A stretch of 64,000 nucleotides of DNA from Lachnospiraceae bacterium (GTDB lineage Bacteria; Bacillota; Clostridia; Lachnospirales; Lachnospiraceae), in the NCBI GenBank assembly GCA_017470935.1, contig JAFUXG010000035.1, positions 16,466 to 80,465 on the forward strand, in the 5' to 3' direction. The notes below the pieces were generated by a model. It ran no database searches and was not told the origin of the DNA. It was given only the letters and a program-made list of their open reading frames with translations. Of the stretch, positions 61,433 to 64,000 are shown one piece after another (the stretch's first letter is position 1; each line of letters begins with the position of its first letter). Made by a program: the position numbers and the translations under genes.

Positions 61433-62974
61433 TCAAATCCTCTTCTTTCTCCTTGGAAGCCATCCGTTCCTTGCTTCCTTTACAACATACACATAGCCTT
61501 TACCCGGTCCTTCCGTTTCCACTCCCTTGATATTCCTGCCTTGCTCCAATGCCCTTCTGATCCCCCTTATTATATCCCTTGAAAGAATCTCTCCCGGTGT
61601 CACAATAGGTATTCCCGGAGGATAAATGTAGATAAAATCGCTGCTCACTCTGCCAACAGCATCATCAATGGGAACTCTGATCTCCATTCGGGATTTGGCA
61701 TCATATATCTCCATCCTCTTTTCGGGAGGAGTCTCATATATTAATGTATCGGCTTCCACCTCTAATTCCATTAACTGTTTATCAATAGTTTCCATGGCAA
61801 GATACAAGGCTTCAAAGGCTTCCTTTGTATCCGCTATGGTGGCAATGGCAACCACATAATTGTCTCCTGCCATCTCCATCACCTGGCCGTATTCCTTCTC
61901 TAGCATTTCAGAAAGCATCTGGCCGGTAACCCTGACGGTTCCTTCCTCTGTCTCTATTCCGCAGCTTTTGACTGAGAACACCAGTCTGGAATAATCATAA
62001 TCACTATTGCTATATTCCTTGAAATCATCTCCATTTACAAGATGGATGTGGTCAAGCTCCCCGAACCTTTTCCTGTATTCCATAACAAGCTGCTTGAATA
62101 CTATAAATCCACCGTCCCTCTCAAAATCCATCTTCTCAATACATGCCTCCATTGTTGCCATAAACACATAGGAGGGGGATGTGCTCTGATACAGCGACAC
62201 ATATTCGTCAAGCCGCTTCTCATTTACAAAGCCCTTCTTCATATGAAGTATGGCACACTGGGTCATGGCAGGCAGGGTCTTATGAAGACTTTCCACCACT
62301 ATATCCGCTCCAAGCCGTATTGCCGGCCGGGGTACATTCTTGTAATTAGTGGAGGATATGGTTTCATTTACATTAGACATGAATTCAAAATGTGCGCCGT
62401 GAGCCTCATCCACAATAAGCGGCAGCTTTTCCTTATGAACAAGCTTTGCAATCCTCTCCACATCAGCAACCACTCCCTCATAGGTGGGTGATACGATGAG
62501 CACCGCCTTTGCATGGGGATGCTCCTTAAGGGCCTTCTTCACCAGATCAGGTGACACGCCGCCAAACATGCACAGGTCATCATTCCACTCCGGCATCATA
62601 TACACTGCCTTGAGGCCAAGTAGCCGGATGGCACTATACACCGACTTGTGGCAGTTCCTGGAAATGATGATGGTGTCCCCATGGTCGCACACCGTGGATA
62701 TGGCCGCCATAATGCCGCAGGTGGCGCCATTCACAAGATAATAGCTCTTATCGGAGCCGTACACCTCAGCCGCCCGCTGCTGCGCACGAAGTATGACCCC
62801 CTTAGGGTCATGCAGCTCGTCAAGCTCCCCAACCTCCGTCACATCAATAGAAAATGGGTTATCCACCATGTCAGGAAAAATGGTATTAAGTCTCCTCTTA
62901 TGTCCCGGCATATGCCAGGGATAGGAGCCCTCTGTATTATATTGTATTAATCCGTTCAATATCGGTTGTTCCAT
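61433..62974 (-). CDS. Orn/Lys/Arg decarboxylase family PLP enzyme (YaaO-like)
   Basis: 513 residues, PLP fold-type I. Motifs: PWHMPGHKRR near the N-terminus, NGATCGIMAAI (phosphate binding), VDEAHGAHFEF (Asp for the pyridine N and His stacking) and SLHKTLPAMTQ with the Schiff-base lysine. C-terminal domain YIYPPGIPIVTPGE present. Adjacent to tmk as yaaO is in B. subtilis. Substrate (arginine, lysine or ornithine) cannot be read from the sequence. RBS GCAGG. Confidence 0.9.
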   Translation of the reverse strand: MEQPILNGLIQYNTEGSYPWHMPGHKRRLNTIFPDMVDNPFSIDVTEVGELDELHDPKGVILRAQQRAAEVYGSDKSYYLVNGATCGIMAAISTVCDHGDTIIISRNCHKSVYSAIRLLGLKAVYMMPEWNDDLCMFGGVSPDLVKKALKEHPHAKAVLIVSPTYEGVVADVERIAKLVHKEKLPLIVDEAHGAHFEFMSNVNETISSTNYKNVPRPAIRLGADIVVESLHKTLPAMTQCAILHMKKGFVNEKRLDEYVSLYQSTSPSYVFMATMEACIEKMDFERDGGFIVFKQLVMEYRKRFGELDHIHLVNGDDFKEYSNSDYDYSRLVFSVKSCGIETEEGTVRVTGQMLSEMLEKEYGQVMEMAGDNYVVAIATIADTKEAFEALYLAMETIDKQLMELEVEADTLIYETPPEKRMEIYDAKSRMEIRVPIDDAVGRVSSDFIYIYPPGIPIVTPGEILSRDIIRGIRRALEQGRNIKGVETEGPGKGYVYVVKEARNGWLPRRKKRI

Positions 62975-63045
62975 ATATATGTCCTGCTTTAATTATCGTT
63001 ACCTTAATTATTGCCATCTTAGACGCATCTATGCCTGTTATCCAT

Positions 63046-63126
63046 CATGTCGCCTGACGTCGACCTGTAGGCATTCGAAAAAGTGTTTTTCTTTCGTGCA
63101 AGCACGAGAAAAACACCTTTGCTCAT
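63046..63126. repeat. 81-bp intergenic hairpin element, copy 2
   Basis: Same start (CATGTCGCCTGACG), same GTGC-AA-GCAC hairpin tip and similar CCTTTG.TCAT end as 33127-33207, but different arm sequence (GTGTTTTTC with GAAAAACAC), so pairing is kept while bases change. Located in the 347-bp gap upstream of the yaaO-like gene. Confidence 0.75.
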
Positions 63127-63224
63127 TATATCACATGGGCATCAATATAGTAACGATATTGTAGTCGTCTTGTCAGACAAAAATGTATAATCTTAGCTAT
63201 TATACCAAAGTTCCATAAAAAATG

Positions 63225-63276
63225 CAAAAAGAAAACCATGTATGCTGTTCCTTATTGATGGTACCTCATACATGGC
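63225..63276 (-). terminator. Intrinsic terminator of the edge gene
   Basis: CCATGTATG/CATACATGG perfect nine-base stem, followed on the minus strand by TTTTCTTTTT. It ends the Rpn-like gene that begins outside the window. Confidence 0.85.
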
Positions 63277-63321
63277 TTCTACAAGTAACATTTTAAATAC
63301 TGTTAAAAAACTTTGTGATTT

Positions 63322-64000
63322 CTATACCGGTTTTTTCAAACCATATTGAATATACAAGCTCTCCCTAAACGGAATATCTGTTGTTACTCTTGGGATATCC
63401 TTATCCCTTCCAACAGAAAGCAGCTTATTAATTAATGCTGCAAGTAGATTTTCACCTTCTTGTCTGCCTTCTTGTCGTCCTTGCTGTCTTCCTTTTTCTC
63501 TCTCTTCAGCCTCAATCTGATCAAACGCCAAACACATATTGTAATTCACCTCTCTCTCATCACCATTAATATACTTCTCACGTTCCTCCCATAGCCTGGG
63601 GGTTGATGCCACGACTGACATCGTATATAAAGTCTCCTCTTTTACACTATTATAATCTGTGTCATTCTCAAGCAGCTGCCTCATAGCTTTACTGCTATCT
63701 CTGCATTTCATTAGCTTAAACAATTGCCTTAACTCCGTATGAAACACACTCATATCGTTAATATCATTAAGGCATATTACATTAAGCTTGTAATCTGAGA
63801 AATACCTTCTGAACTTATCATCCTCAGGGAAATTCATCATATCTGATAATGACTTTGGTCCGTCATATGGCTCTGTGCCATAATAAAACCATATGGTATA
63901 TGTAGGATTCAAATGGTCATCCCTTCTCATCCCAGAGAATAATTCAGATTTACTAAGCTTCTCCTTATTATTATCAACACCTGCTTTCAGGTGCTTCATC
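63322..64000 (-). CDS. Rpn-like/PD-(D/E)XK transposase-type protein, 5' end cut by window edge
   Basis: About 226 C-terminal residues are visible; the frame is open to the edge, so the methionine near the edge need not be the start. WFYYGTEPYDGPKSLSDMM, then RQLFKLMKCRDSSKAMRQLL, a charged helix EEREKGRQQGRQEGRQEGE and a short tail are typical of the C-terminal half of Rpn-family/PD-(D/E)XK proteins. The nuclease motif itself would lie outside the window. A second such gene is at 7372. Confidence 0.7.
   Translation of the reverse strand, partial: MKHLKAGVDNNKEKLSKSELFSGMRRDDHLNPTYTIWFYYGTEPYDGPKSLSDMMNFPEDDKFRRYFSDYKLNVICLNDINDMSVFHTELRQLFKLMKCRDSSKAMRQLLENDTDYNSVKEETLYTMSVVASTPRLWEEREKYINGDEREVNYNMCLAFDQIEAEEREKGRQQGRQEGRQEGENLLAALINKLLSVGRDKDIPRVTTDIPFRESLYIQYGLKKPV

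Overview
The window looks like a chromosome segment from a Gram-positive anaerobe of the Lachnospiraceae type (Clostridia). Evidence seen: strong AAGGAGG-type ribosome binding sites, moderate-to-low GC, spmA/spmB, a Spo0A-like response regulator, a ricT gene, DUF6033 and DUF6273 proteins, BspA-like leucine-rich surface proteins, and a yaaO-tmk-yaaR-holB-ricT-yabB-rsmI housekeeping block in the order known from Bacillus subtilis. No rRNA, tRNA, CRISPR array or complete insertion sequence was recognised. Most genes are on the minus strand.

Layout. 1-4.1 kb: an edge-truncated AAA ATPase/nuclease, then a three-part signalling unit: a GHKL sensor kinase, an 18-residue peptide gene on the opposite strand with its own terminator, and a Spo0A-like response regulator. 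A structured RNA candidate follows. 4.1-12.1 kb: a MEMO/AMMECR1 fusion, a DUF6033 protein, an Rpn-like nuclease with a coiled-coil repeat tail, an HMGL-type aldolase, a zinc-ribbon protein, a beta-carbonic anhydrase, short peptide genes and a palindrome-bearing tandem repeat. 12.2-20.5 kb: a response regulator/histidine kinase pair, an ABC exporter (one ATPase, two permeases) and an S41 peptidase, with an AAA/DUF234 ATPase inserted. 20.7-24.4 kb: a repeat-tailed membrane protein, a secreted YD-repeat-like protein, a NUDIX hydrolase and uppP.

24.6-33.0 kb: a cobalamin-riboswitch-controlled operon. Promoter, riboswitch and terminator lead into a small HNH-repeat protein, a secreted alpha/alpha-barrel protein, a separate DUF4430 (transcobalamin beta-domain-like) protein, an ECF T component, and one polypeptide fusing two ECF ATPases with an S component. 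I read this as a vitamin B12 capture and import system resembling a split intrinsic factor.

33.2-54.5 kb: an AbrB-like regulator, spmA-spmB, a DUF6273 surface protein, a 1813-residue BspA-like protein, a second AAA/DUF234 ATPase, a lipoprotein, zinc-ribbon membrane proteins, a Ser/Thr kinase, an FHA protein, a REC-LytTR-FHA regulator and another BspA-like protein. Three promoters here (the giant BspA-like gene, the zinc-ribbon operon and the regulator itself) share a direct repeat of period 20 placed exactly 26 bp upstream of the -10 box. This suggests a LytTR regulon joining Ser/Thr phosphorylation to surface-protein expression.

54.7-64 kb: a DUF4143 ATPase behind a 40-bp dyad, then the housekeeping block (rsmI to yaaO), interrupted by intergenic tandem repeats, and an edge-truncated Rpn-like gene. 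An 81-bp hairpin element occurs twice (33.1 and 63.0 kb).
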